Assembly (NCBI GenBank): GCA_040219575.1
Contig: JAVJSD010000046.1
Location: 56,957 to 120,956 of the forward strand
Reading direction: 5' to 3'
Length of the DNA stretch: 64,000 bases
Source of the DNA: JAVJSD01 sp040219575
Lineage (GTDB): Bacteria; Planctomycetota; Planctomycetia; Pirellulales; Pirellulaceae
The translations under genes and the position numbers were made by a program. The notes beneath the pieces are model-generated. The model saw nothing but the letters and a program-made list of their open reading frames with translations. It was not told the origin of the DNA and searched no databases. Below are positions 41,984 through 50,922 of this stretch, piece by piece; positions within the stretch are counted from its first letter, which is position 1; each line of letters begins with the position of its first letter.

Positions 41984-44848
41984 TTGGAACGGTCGAAACG
42001 CTCACGCCCAATCCAGGTCTGGTTCGTCGAGGCCGCCGCGAAAACCGACTACAATTGGCTCGCAGAAGGCCGATGCACGAAACTCATTGATTTGGCAAAT
42101 CCTCCATTGCAGAACGACTCCTTCGCCTCCTCGGCGGGTCGGCAGGCTCGCGGCGGGAAACCGGGCTTTCAGATCGTCACCTCGCTGGGCTTCGTCGACT
42201 GGCTGGCCGGGCAGCGGATCAGTCTGGCGCTGACCACCTACCACGTCGGCGGGCTGATCCTGCTGGGGCGTAAACCGGCCGGCGAATTGTCGATCTGGGC
42301 GGCGGCCTTCGACCGCTCGATGGGCTGCGCGACGGACGGCCGCACGATGTGGCTGGCCACCGAACGCATGTTGTGGCGGATGGAAAACAGCCTGGCGGAC
42401 GGCCAACCGGAAGACGGCTTCGACCGCGTGCTGACGCCGCGCGTCGGCTACACCACCGGTGAACTCGACGCGCACGAAGTGGCGGTCGATGGCGAGGGCA
42501 GGCCGGTGTTCGTCAACACGCGGTTCAGTTGCCTGGCCGCCGTCGACGAGCGGTTCAGTTTCCGTCCGCTGTGGCAGCCTCCCTTCATCAGTCGCCTGGC
42601 GCCGGAGGACCGCTGCCATTTGAGCGGTCTGGCCATGTGCGACGGACGGCCCAAGTACGTCAGCATGCACGCCCGTAGCGACGTGGCCGACGGCTGGCGC
42701 GAGTTTCGCGAAAGCGGTGGGCTGGTGTTCGATGTGGAGCACAATCAGCCGGCCATCGAGGGGCTCTCGATGCCGCACTCGCCGCGGATCCACGACGGCC
42801 GGTTGTGGCTGCTCGACTCGGGGACCGGCTACCTGGGCTTCGTCGATCCAAACAGCGGCAAGTTCGAACGGGTCACCTTCCTGCCCGGTTATGCCCGCGG
42901 CCTGGCCATTCACGGCGACTGGGCGGTCATCGGCCTGTCGAAGCCGCGCCGCGAACACGCCTTTCAGGGTCTGCCGCTGGAAAAGAATCTCGCCCAGCAT
43001 GGCGCGGCCCCGCGCTGCGGCCTGCAGGTGGTCGACCTCAAGACCGGCTCGGTGCTGCACTGGCTGCGGATCGAAAGCGAGATTGAAGAACTGTTCGACG
43101 TGGCCGTGCTGCCCGGCGTGGCGCGTCCCAAGGCGCTCAGCTTTGCAACGAGCAGCTACGCGCACCAACACACGTTCCTGGAGGACGGCAAGCTGCAGCG
43201 CTGGACGGCCGAGCCGGAGGCGGAGGCGAAGTCCCAGACGCGGGCGACGCCTGCCGGCGCTGGCAGTAGCGACATGCTCGCGCCGCGCCGCAGCCCGCCC
43301 AACCGCGCCAAGGCCCTCAACAACCTGGGACTAAAGCACGCCGAGCAAGGAAACCTCGACGACGCGGAAGCATGCTTCGAAGAAGCGGTCCGGCTGGATC
43401 CGCAACATGCCGGCGCGGCGAACAACCTGGGCAACGTGCTCCGCCAGCAGGGATGTCTGGAAGACGCCGTCGATTGTTATCGCCGCGCCCTGGCCGCCGA
43501 CGCCGACTACGCCAAGGCCTATCTGAATCTCGGCCAGACGCTCAACGAACTGGGCCGCCTTCCGGAGGCGGGCGGCTGTTTTCGCCGCGCGCTGGCGATC
43601 GATCCGCACTTCGTCGAGGCGGGCGTCTGCCTGGGCATGGTGCTCAAGGATCAGGGCAAGCTCGACGAGGCGACGAACTGCTTTCAACAGGCGCTCAAGC
43701 TCGACGCTCGATCGTGGTCGGCCCACAACGGCCTGGGACTGGTGCACAAGGAGCGCGACGAGTTCGACGCCGCCATGAAGTGCTACCAGGCGGCGCTGGC
43801 CATCGAGCCTCGCTCGGCCGCCGTGCTGGCCAACCAAGGATCGCTGCTGCGCGACCTGGGCCGCATCGACGAGGCGCTGGCCTGCTACGACGAGGCGATC
43901 CGCATCGAACCGGACTGCGTGGCGGCGCGGCACAATCGCTCGATGCTGCTGCTGCTGGTCGGCGATTGCGAACGGGGCTGGCCGGAGTACGAATGGCGCT
44001 GGAAGCAACCACTGCGGCAAGCCAACTACGCCGACCGACCACGCTGGGACGGTTCATCGCTGGAGGGCCGCACGATCCTGCTGCACGCCGAGCAAGGGCT
44101 GGGCGACACGATTCAGTTTCTGCGCTACGTGCCGGTGCTGGCCGAACAGGGCGGTCGGGTAGTCGTCGAAGTTCAGCCTCCGCTGTTGGAGCTGGCTTCG
44201 ACCTGCCCTGGCGCGGCGCTGGTTTATCCTCGCGGCGAGGCGACGCCGCCGTTCGACGTGCAACTACCGCTGTTGAGCTTGCCCGCCGTGATCGGCACGA
44301 CGCTGGAAACCGTTCCGAGCAACGTCCCCTACGTGTTCGCCCACGAGCAACTCGTCGAGCACTGGCGCCAGCGGCTGGCGCCGACCAAGGGTCGGCGGAT
44401 CGGCATCGCCTGGCAAGGCAATCCCAAGTATCCCGGCGACCGCTCGCGCTCGATTCCACTGCACCAGTTCGGGCCGCTGGCCGAATTGCCCGGTGCGACG
44501 TTGTTCAGTCTTCAGCAGGGATTCGGCAGCGAGCAGTTGCCGCAACTCGGCGGCAAGTTCGATGTCGTCGACCTGGCCGCCCGCTACCAAGAGAACCTGG
44601 ATTTCGCCAACACCGCGGCCGTCATGCGTTGTCTGGACCTGGTCGTCGCTCCCAACACGGCGATGTGCCACCTGGCCGGGGCGCTGGGCGTGCCCGTCTG
44701 GTTGGCGCTGAACTACGCCTCCGACTGGCGTTTCCTCCTGGAGCGCGACGACAGTCCCTGGTATCCCTCGATGCGTATTTTCCGCCAGCCACAGCGGGAC
44801 GACTGGTCGGCCGTTTTCGCCGATATGGCGGCGACGCTGCGGCGCTGA
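41984..44848 (+). CDS. TIGR03032-like propeller, TPR and glycosyltransferase fusion
   Basis: A protein of up to 954 residues from a TTG start; the true start is uncertain (TTG at 42092 or 42107 are alternatives). The N-terminal part (about 60-410) matches TIGR03032 proteins: VFVNTRFSCLA, GLSMPHSPRIHDGRLWLLDS, FLPGYARGLAIHGDWAVIGL and FDVAVLPGVARP. About six or seven TPRs (about 445-690) follow, such as AKALNNLGLKHAEQGNLDDA. The C-terminus (about 700-950) has ILLHAEQGLGDTIQFLRYVP, RIGIAWQGNPKYPGDRSRSI and DLVVAPNTAMCHLAGALGVP, like GT9/heptosyltransferase-type TPR glycosyltransferases. It appears cytoplasmic. It is likely a glycan- or protein-modifying enzyme. Confidence 0.88.
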   Translation: MERSKRSRPIQVWFVEAAAKTDYNWLAEGRCTKLIDLANPPLQNDSFASSAGRQARGGKPGFQIVTSLGFVDWLAGQRISLALTTYHVGGLILLGRKPAGELSIWAAAFDRSMGCATDGRTMWLATERMLWRMENSLADGQPEDGFDRVLTPRVGYTTGELDAHEVAVDGEGRPVFVNTRFSCLAAVDERFSFRPLWQPPFISRLAPEDRCHLSGLAMCDGRPKYVSMHARSDVADGWREFRESGGLVFDVEHNQPAIEGLSMPHSPRIHDGRLWLLDSGTGYLGFVDPNSGKFERVTFLPGYARGLAIHGDWAVIGLSKPRREHAFQGLPLEKNLAQHGAAPRCGLQVVDLKTGSVLHWLRIESEIEELFDVAVLPGVARPKALSFATSSYAHQHTFLEDGKLQRWTAEPEAEAKSQTRATPAGAGSSDMLAPRRSPPNRAKALNNLGLKHAEQGNLDDAEACFEEAVRLDPQHAGAANNLGNVLRQQGCLEDAVDCYRRALAADADYAKAYLNLGQTLNELGRLPEAGGCFRRALAIDPHFVEAGVCLGMVLKDQGKLDEATNCFQQALKLDARSWSAHNGLGLVHKERDEFDAAMKCYQAALAIEPRSAAVLANQGSLLRDLGRIDEALACYDEAIRIEPDCVAARHNRSMLLLLVGDCERGWPEYEWRWKQPLRQANYADRPRWDGSSLEGRTILLHAEQGLGDTIQFLRYVPVLAEQGGRVVVEVQPPLLELASTCPGAALVYPRGEATPPFDVQLPLLSLPAVIGTTLETVPSNVPYVFAHEQLVEHWRQRLAPTKGRRIGIAWQGNPKYPGDRSRSIPLHQFGPLAELPGATLFSLQQGFGSEQLPQLGGKFDVVDLAARYQENLDFANTAAVMRCLDLVVAPNTAMCHLAGALGVPVWLALNYASDWRFLLERDDSPWYPSMRIFRQPQRDDWSAVFADMAATLRR

Positions 44849-45371
44849 CCGCATCAACCCCGATCGACGCTGTTTCCGCCACGCGCGACCGCTGTGGGGA
44901 GACCTTCGCGGTGGGTTCGCCGTCGGCCGTTGCGTTGCGTACGCCAGACTTCCGCCTCGCGCCCTGCCGCCAATCGTCGCAACGTGAGCAATCCGCAAGC
45001 GGCAGGGTGCTTTGACGGAGAAGTCCCTCGTCGCGATGCTGGTTTTTCGTTGCCAGTCGCCTTCGGCTATAATAGAATCCCGAGTTTGGCGGTTGCCGAA
45101 CGCCTCAGCGAGGGGAGTTCGCGCCGATCTCGAGTGGATCGGCGGCAACGCAGCAGGCGGCAAGGCGGTTCGGGCCGCGAGGGACGACAAGCGCAAATCG
45201 AGGAATCTCGCCCGAATCGGGAACAACTCGGCCGGAACAACACGAACAAACACCGGGAAGGTGTATCTCGCGGCGACTGGCTCCCGAGCCAAGACGGCGG
45301 CGCCATGCGTCGGGCGCACCTTCCACGTGAACAACAACAAGCTGGAACGGTTTGCTGGAAAGGCATGCTGC
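44849..45371. other. Intergenic region upstream of the SrfBC-like cluster
   Basis: About 520 bases. It carries a TATAAT at 45068-45073 and a leader of about 290 bases before the next ATG. The frame of the next gene is open through most of it, but that translation is unlike a protein. No terminator for the glycosyltransferase gene is evident. Confidence 0.5.
45045..45073 (+). promoter_or_regulatory. Candidate promoter of the SrfBC-like cluster
   Basis: A perfect -10 TATAAT at 45068-45073 with a weak -35 TTTCGT (45045-45050) at 17 bases. Transcription from here would give a 5' leader of about 290 bases before 45372. Confidence 0.45.
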
Positions 45372-48029
45372 ATGGCCACGCGCATTTTCCGCGTTGATTT
45401 GTCTGAAGGAGAAGGGGATTTCACCGCCACGGCCACCGAGCCGGGATTGGCGATGCTCGACAAGCAAGGCGCCAACTACGCGCTCATGCAGCGCTGGTTC
45501 GGTCCGCTCGTCGCCGAGCCTTCCTGGCAGGGCTCGTCGGTGAACTTCTACATCCAGGCCGAAGGGGGCGGTCGGCTGGAAGGGGTTGAATGCTATCCCG
45601 TCAGCAAGGAGGATCTGGACGGCCCGCTCAAAGATCAGCTGATGCAGATTCAGGCGCGCATCAAGCGCGCCAAGCCCGAGGAGGCGGCCGAGGTTTCGCT
45701 GCACCGCGTCGTGCGCTCCTCCTTCAACAGCCTCACCAAAGACCTCGATCAAAGCGACTACGACTGCTATTTCTTCAAGTACCGCGTGGGGCGCGAGCCC
45801 TGGAAGCTGGTCTGGGGCTGGGGCTTTCAACGGGCCGATCATGAACCGGCGCCGGGATTGATCTGCACCAACGCCGATTGCAACCAGTTGTTCGTCCGCC
45901 GGGCGAATCAGCGGGCGCGGTGCCCCGGTTGCGAAGCGACGGTCGCCGTCCGCCGGCGCGGCATCGAGGCGATCGCCTCGCCGCGCAACCTGACGGTCGC
46001 GGCCCTGCTGTTGCTGTTGTTGCTGGGGCTGTTCATCTACTTCGCCGGACAGCCGCAACTGGTCGTCGAACCGGCCGAGTGGACCGGCCCCATGGGCAGT
46101 CGCGTCAACTACACCGTCACCGAGAAGAGTTGGATCATCTTCAGCAACGACGTCACCGACAAGATCGTGGCGGTCTCGGGCGATCCCCGCGTGATGGCCT
46201 TCGACCGCGGCGGAACAACCGCCCGCGCCAAGGGGCAGGGTCGCGCCAGCGTGACGTTCCAGTATCAGAACCTGGCCTCCAACGCGACCGTGGTCGTGCA
46301 GCCGCCGGCGATGCCCGACAAGTTGGAATTCGAGGGCGACTCGATCGACCTGGTGATCGGCGCCACCCGCCGGGCGAAGGTGTGGGGGAAGTACGACGCC
46401 GACGACAAGGGGAATCAAATCGATCCGATCGACTTCACCGAGTTGGTGACGCAGTGGTCGGTCGACGACGCCGACGTCGCCTACCATCAGGGCGAGGGGC
46501 GCGTCGAAGGCGCGGCCGAGGGGACCACCTTGCTCCGCGCGATGTACCAGGAGGGTGAAGGGCAAACGCCTCGCTACGCCAAGGTCGAGGTCAGCGTCGG
46601 CCGCGGCGACTACAAGTCGTTGAAGGTCTCCGTCGATCCGGCGCTGGTCCGCCGCGGCGAGAACGCCCGCGTGGAGTTGGTCGGCGTCGACGCCAAGGGA
46701 AACGAACATTCGCTGACCGGCTCGTCGCAGGTGCGGCTTTCGGTCTCGCCCGAATCGGCGGCGACGATCGACGGCGGCTACCTGGTCGGCAAGCAGGCCG
46801 GCAAGGCGACGCTGACGGCCCGGCTGGGCGAAGTCTCGGCCGAATTCCCGTTCGAGGTCTCCAGCGAATCGATCCTGGCGGCGGGCACCTTCGTGGTCAA
46901 TCCGCCGGAGGTGGCGCTGGCCCAGAACGAGTACCTGGAACTGGAGGTCGTCACGGCCGACGAGGGACCGATCGTGTTATCGAGCAGCGACGGCAAGGTG
47001 GTGAAGGTGGTCGGCGAGCGGGGCCTCGTCGGCGTCGGCAAGGGAACGGCGCAGGTGACGGTCAAACAGGGCGGCAACACCAAGACGGTCGACGTCAAGG
47101 TGAACTCCACGATCGAGTCGTTGCGGATCGACCCGCCGCTGATCGCGCTGCGCATCGGACAGCCGATGCGCGTGCGGGTGATGGGCGGGGTGAACGTCGA
47201 CGGCGTTCACCGCGAGGTCGAAGTCGCTCCCGAAGCGCTGGTGTGGGACAAGCTGCCCCGCTACGAGAACGCCCAGTTCAGTCCCGAGATGCTGGTGTTT
47301 CAAGGCGTGAAAAAAACCACCGCCCCGCAGCCCGTGCGGGTGCTGCTGGGCGACGAACTGAGCGCCGGGGCGAGCGTGACGGTGTCCGGCGGCAGCGCGG
47401 TCGTCTCGCTGGATCAGTTGGAGTTTACAACCGACATTTGGCGGCCCTATCCACCGGTCTCGCTTGGCAGCCGCATCACGTATGGCGACATGCTCTACGA
47501 CCACACCCGCGGCGGACTGCTGCTCAGCGAACTCTCCGATACCTCGCCCCTGTACCGCTACCGTCAGCGGTTGCCCGAGGGCGCCGTCATCACCGGCATC
47601 GGCGACAAGGTCTTCGGCGACATGACCGAGGAGGAGATTCGGGCCTATTTCGAAGCGCATCCGCAGTTGGTGGGCGGCGATACGATTCGCTACCGGCTGC
47701 CGGGCTCCGACGAGGTGAGCAGTTTCACGTATCGGCTCGATTCGGCGGTGCAGGAAGTCGGCTACATCGACGCCAAAGTGCTCGACCGGACCGAGGCCGA
47801 CATCCAGTTCCAGTTGGAGGTGTACTTCGATAGACTGGCCGAGTACCGATTCACGGATCGCGACGGCGCCCCGCTGAGCGAGTGGCAGACGTATGGTCCG
47901 GCGGTGAACCAGTTGTTGATCACGCCCAAGGTGCCGATCGACTCCTCGGACAGCTACATCCTGTACATCGAGCGGAAGATGGACGGCGATACGCCCAAAC
48001 AATTCCCGGTCAACTTTCGTTTGAAGTAA
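45372..48029 (+). CDS. Zinc-ribbon/TM protein with Ig-like (BIG2) and PDZ-like domains
   Basis: An 885-residue protein, first gene of the cluster. GGAAAGG precedes the ATG. The cytoplasmic N-part (1-160) is unrecognised; it contains FKYRVGREPWKLVWGWGFQR. A zinc ribbon follows with C165, C170, C184, C187. One transmembrane helix at about 207-225 (LTVAALLLLLLLGLFIYFAG) leads outside. The extracytoplasmic part has BIG2/Ig-like repeats (SLKVSVDPALVRRGENARVE; SVEFPF-type ends; LRIDPPLIALRIGQPMRVRV). Near the C-terminus RLPEGAVITGIGDKVFGDMT resembles a PDZ domain. It probably links a cytoplasmic machine to the periplasm. The exact function is unknown. Confidence 0.88.
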   Translation: MATRIFRVDLSEGEGDFTATATEPGLAMLDKQGANYALMQRWFGPLVAEPSWQGSSVNFYIQAEGGGRLEGVECYPVSKEDLDGPLKDQLMQIQARIKRAKPEEAAEVSLHRVVRSSFNSLTKDLDQSDYDCYFFKYRVGREPWKLVWGWGFQRADHEPAPGLICTNADCNQLFVRRANQRARCPGCEATVAVRRRGIEAIASPRNLTVAALLLLLLLGLFIYFAGQPQLVVEPAEWTGPMGSRVNYTVTEKSWIIFSNDVTDKIVAVSGDPRVMAFDRGGTTARAKGQGRASVTFQYQNLASNATVVVQPPAMPDKLEFEGDSIDLVIGATRRAKVWGKYDADDKGNQIDPIDFTELVTQWSVDDADVAYHQGEGRVEGAAEGTTLLRAMYQEGEGQTPRYAKVEVSVGRGDYKSLKVSVDPALVRRGENARVELVGVDAKGNEHSLTGSSQVRLSVSPESAATIDGGYLVGKQAGKATLTARLGEVSAEFPFEVSSESILAAGTFVVNPPEVALAQNEYLELEVVTADEGPIVLSSSDGKVVKVVGERGLVGVGKGTAQVTVKQGGNTKTVDVKVNSTIESLRIDPPLIALRIGQPMRVRVMGGVNVDGVHREVEVAPEALVWDKLPRYENAQFSPEMLVFQGVKKTTAPQPVRVLLGDELSAGASVTVSGGSAVVSLDQLEFTTDIWRPYPPVSLGSRITYGDMLYDHTRGGLLLSELSDTSPLYRYRQRLPEGAVITGIGDKVFGDMTEEEIRAYFEAHPQLVGGDTIRYRLPGSDEVSSFTYRLDSAVQEVGYIDAKVLDRTEADIQFQLEVYFDRLAEYRFTDRDGAPLSEWQTYGPAVNQLLITPKVPIDSSDSYILYIERKMDGDTPKQFPVNFRLK

Positions 48030-48127
48030 CCCGCCGCCTACCGCCTCCTTCGCCCGCGGCGGCTCCGCCGCGAGGCGGCGCTTGTACCTCCGTTATTCTC
48101 CTTGTTCCTGGCGACGAGACATCAACT

Positions 48128-50686
48128 GTGGGATTTCCCGACGATCGCGACCGCGTTCTGATCCGCAAGGCGGAGCGAACCGAGTTGCTGGCCAACGAAT
48201 TGGCGCACTGGGTGGCCGAGTTCAACGAAGAACGCGTCCGCCTCGACCTGGCGCCCATCAACCAGACCGACGAATTCGAACTGACGCGGCTCCGCCGCAT
48301 GTCGAGCAACCTGTACAGCTCGGCCAAGGTGCCGGTGGCGGCCGCCGTGTACGGGCCCTCGCAGGTCGGCAAGAGCCTGTTCGTCGGGCGGGTGCTGCAG
48401 CCCAGCAGCGACGACTACAGCCCGCTGGGCCGCGACGAAGCGCACGGAGAGCCGGCGTATTACCAGCACCTGTCGTTCGACACCGACCTGAACCCCCAGA
48501 GCGGCTCGAACGAGGCCACGGCCCTGGTCACGCGGTTCACCACCAAGGACCGCATCGCGGCCAGTACGGCGCCGGAATACCCGGTGATGGTGCGAGCGCT
48601 CACGCGGGCCCAGTGGCTGCGAGTGCTGGCTCGGGGTTTCGCCGTGGAGTGCGCCACGCCCGACCGCAACTGGTCGCAGCAGCAACTGGAGGAGATGTTC
48701 GAGGAGGTCGGCAAGCGTTACGCCGACACGCAGGTCGATCGCGGCTGGCGGATGGACATCCTCGACGCCTACGCCTACATGCGGATTTGCGACCGTCGCG
48801 GCTTCCAGTCGAAAGAGGCCGTCGTCAACGGCCTGCTGACGCGCTACCCGATGAGCGAGGACGGCTACATCGCGGTCGCCGCGAACCTGTTCTGGGACAA
48901 CTGGGCGACGCTCACCAGCCTGTTCATGCGGATCAACGACTTTTTGACGTCGATCTCGACGCCGGACCACGACCCGGCCATCCTCACGCACTGGGCCGGC
49001 GTCCGCTTCCTGCTCGACAGCCAGCGGGCCAAGATTCACGAACGCCGCAATTCGCGCTGCTTCCAACGCGTCGACTGGGCCGATTTCTCGCTGGCCAAGA
49101 AAGACGAATGGCATGTGCTGGAGTATCACCCCGGCAGCGGCCGCGGCAAGGAGCAACTCGAGACCATTCAGGCCGCCATGCTGGAGTTGGTGATGCCGAT
49201 CCTGCCGCATCGCCTCAGCGAGGACTGGCGGAAGGTGATCGAGCAGATCGACATCCTCGACATTCCCGGCATGCGGGCCGGACGGCAAGGCGCCGAGGAA
49301 GGCAAACGCCAGAACGCCGAGACGATCGACGAGCAGATGGAGATCGTCAAACGCGGCAAGGTGGCCTATCTGTTCGAGCGCTACACCGACGAACTGCTGA
49401 TCCAGACGCTGCTGCTGTTGGCCCGCGGCGGCAACCTGGAAGTCACCGCGCAAATGAAGTTCCACATCGACAAGTGGGGCAAGGCCCGCTACGGCGAAAG
49501 CGTCTGGCCGGCCAAAGTCCGCGACGAGCTGCCGGCGCTGTTTCTGGGCATCACCGGCATCGACGAGGAGTTCCGCAACCGCGAGGAATACGCCGACTCG
49601 ATGCTGTACGAGACGCGGCTGGCGCAGCTCACCGACACGCTGGGCGGCGTGATGCACGACTTCGGCGGCAAGGGCAAGTGCTTCACCAACGTCTACCCGC
49701 TGCGCTATCCCGGCACCTGGGACACCAACGAAGAGCAACGCCAGAAGTCCGGCGCCGAGAAGTGGGAATTCGCGGGCAAGGCCTTCCTCGAATCGCAAGG
49801 CGTGCAGACCTACATCGCCAACGCCGAGGAAAAATGGAACGCGGCGATGGGCGACGACGACGGCGGCATGTCGCTCATCTCGCGCGGGTGGCGGGCCATC
49901 ACCACGGCCGAGAAAAAGCAGAACATGCTCGAGAAACAGATCGACGAGGTGTTCGGCCGGCTGCTGCAATTGGGCCGCGGCTGGATCGTCAACGCCGACT
50001 CGAACATCGATCGCATGCAGCGGCAGAAGTGCGCGGCCAAACTGCTCGACTGGCTGACCTCGGACAAGCAGGCGGTTTACGAACGCGTCAAGGCGCTCGA
50101 GCGGGCGCTGGCCTTCGACGAGGGAGACCAGTGGCAGATCTCCGACTTCGCCGACATGCCGGCCCGCAAGCAGGTCGGCCGTCCCGACGCCATGGAGGCC
50201 CGCTTCCCCCGGCAACTGCAGGACTTCCTCCACGAGTGGGCCACCGTCGCCGCCCCGCGGACTTGGGAGGAGTACATCGAGGCCCATCCCGAAGGCGGAC
50301 CGTGGCTCAGCGCCGAGGACTTCGGCCAGTTCACGCGGTACCTGCGCGATTACTTCTGCTCGAAGCACGCTTTCGACGACATCAACGGCCAGCTGTTGAA
50401 AGTGGTGGGGCTCAAACTCCGCGACGAGGCGGCCAAACGACGCGCCCGGCGGAAGTACGTGCGGATCATGCTCAACGATTACATGATGAACCCCGGCCCT
50501 TCGACCGAATCGATCGAGGAGGTCGACGACGCGGACGAGGAGGAATACGGACTGATGGCGCCCTTCGTCTCCCGCTGGCGCAGCCGCCTGCCGGAGGTGC
50601 TGGCCCTCGGCGCCGGCGCTGAAGTCCGCATCCCCCCGGGCAACCAAGAGTTGATCGAAACCCTCGATCCGTTTGATGGACAGTGA
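48128..50686 (+). CDS. SrfC-like P-loop GTPase-type protein
   Basis: An 852-residue cytoplasmic protein resembling the SrfC 'putative virulence factor' family. The P-loop is YGPSQVGKSLFVGRVL (GPSQVGKS at 76-83), close to the GPSQAGKS of enterobacterial SrfC. SGSNEATALVTRFTTKD (about 126-142) looks like the switch I/Thr region. DILDIPGMR (D378-G381) is the DxxG switch II motif. The rest is large, helical and charged. The start GTG at 48128 begins MGFPDDRDRVLIRKAERTEL; the frame is open further upstream, but that part reads through the intergenic region. Nucleotide hydrolysis is inferred. It lies 98 bases after the preceding gene. Confidence 0.87.
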   Translation: MGFPDDRDRVLIRKAERTELLANELAHWVAEFNEERVRLDLAPINQTDEFELTRLRRMSSNLYSSAKVPVAAAVYGPSQVGKSLFVGRVLQPSSDDYSPLGRDEAHGEPAYYQHLSFDTDLNPQSGSNEATALVTRFTTKDRIAASTAPEYPVMVRALTRAQWLRVLARGFAVECATPDRNWSQQQLEEMFEEVGKRYADTQVDRGWRMDILDAYAYMRICDRRGFQSKEAVVNGLLTRYPMSEDGYIAVAANLFWDNWATLTSLFMRINDFLTSISTPDHDPAILTHWAGVRFLLDSQRAKIHERRNSRCFQRVDWADFSLAKKDEWHVLEYHPGSGRGKEQLETIQAAMLELVMPILPHRLSEDWRKVIEQIDILDIPGMRAGRQGAEEGKRQNAETIDEQMEIVKRGKVAYLFERYTDELLIQTLLLLARGGNLEVTAQMKFHIDKWGKARYGESVWPAKVRDELPALFLGITGIDEEFRNREEYADSMLYETRLAQLTDTLGGVMHDFGGKGKCFTNVYPLRYPGTWDTNEEQRQKSGAEKWEFAGKAFLESQGVQTYIANAEEKWNAAMGDDDGGMSLISRGWRAITTAEKKQNMLEKQIDEVFGRLLQLGRGWIVNADSNIDRMQRQKCAAKLLDWLTSDKQAVYERVKALERALAFDEGDQWQISDFADMPARKQVGRPDAMEARFPRQLQDFLHEWATVAAPRTWEEYIEAHPEGGPWLSAEDFGQFTRYLRDYFCSKHAFDDINGQLLKVVGLKLRDEAAKRRARRKYVRIMLNDYMMNPGPSTESIEEVDDADEEEYGLMAPFVSRWRSRLPEVLALGAGAEVRIPPGNQELIETLDPFDGQ

Positions 50687-50690
50687 TTTG

Positions 50691-50725
50691 GTGAGTGGTG
50701 AGTGGTGAGTGGTGAGTGGTGAGTG
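50691..50725. repeat. GTGAGTG heptamer x5
   Basis: Five perfect tandem copies directly after the SrfC-like stop codon, in the 236-base gap before the SrfB-like gene. The complement CACTCAC occurs three times in front of hemL (3398-3418). Confidence 0.95.
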
Positions 50726-50922
50726 GTACGTTGATAAGGGAATTGGGTGCTTGCGTTGGTGCGGCAGCAGCGCCGAAACCTCGATTGTCTGACCGCACTA
50801 CTTAAGTCAAACGAAGCAAGAAACAGAATGAATCGCTGTAAGGTCTTCCAATTACCACTTACCACGCACCAACACGCACCTGACACGCGTCCTCGCAAGC
50901 AACAACGAGCCAGTTAACCAAT

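Noticed and set aside
48122..50647. Long minus-strand frame opposite the SrfC-like gene
   Set aside because: An 841-codon antisense frame is expected in GC-rich DNA with strong codon bias. Its translation has no recognisable domain, while the plus strand has P-loop and switch motifs.
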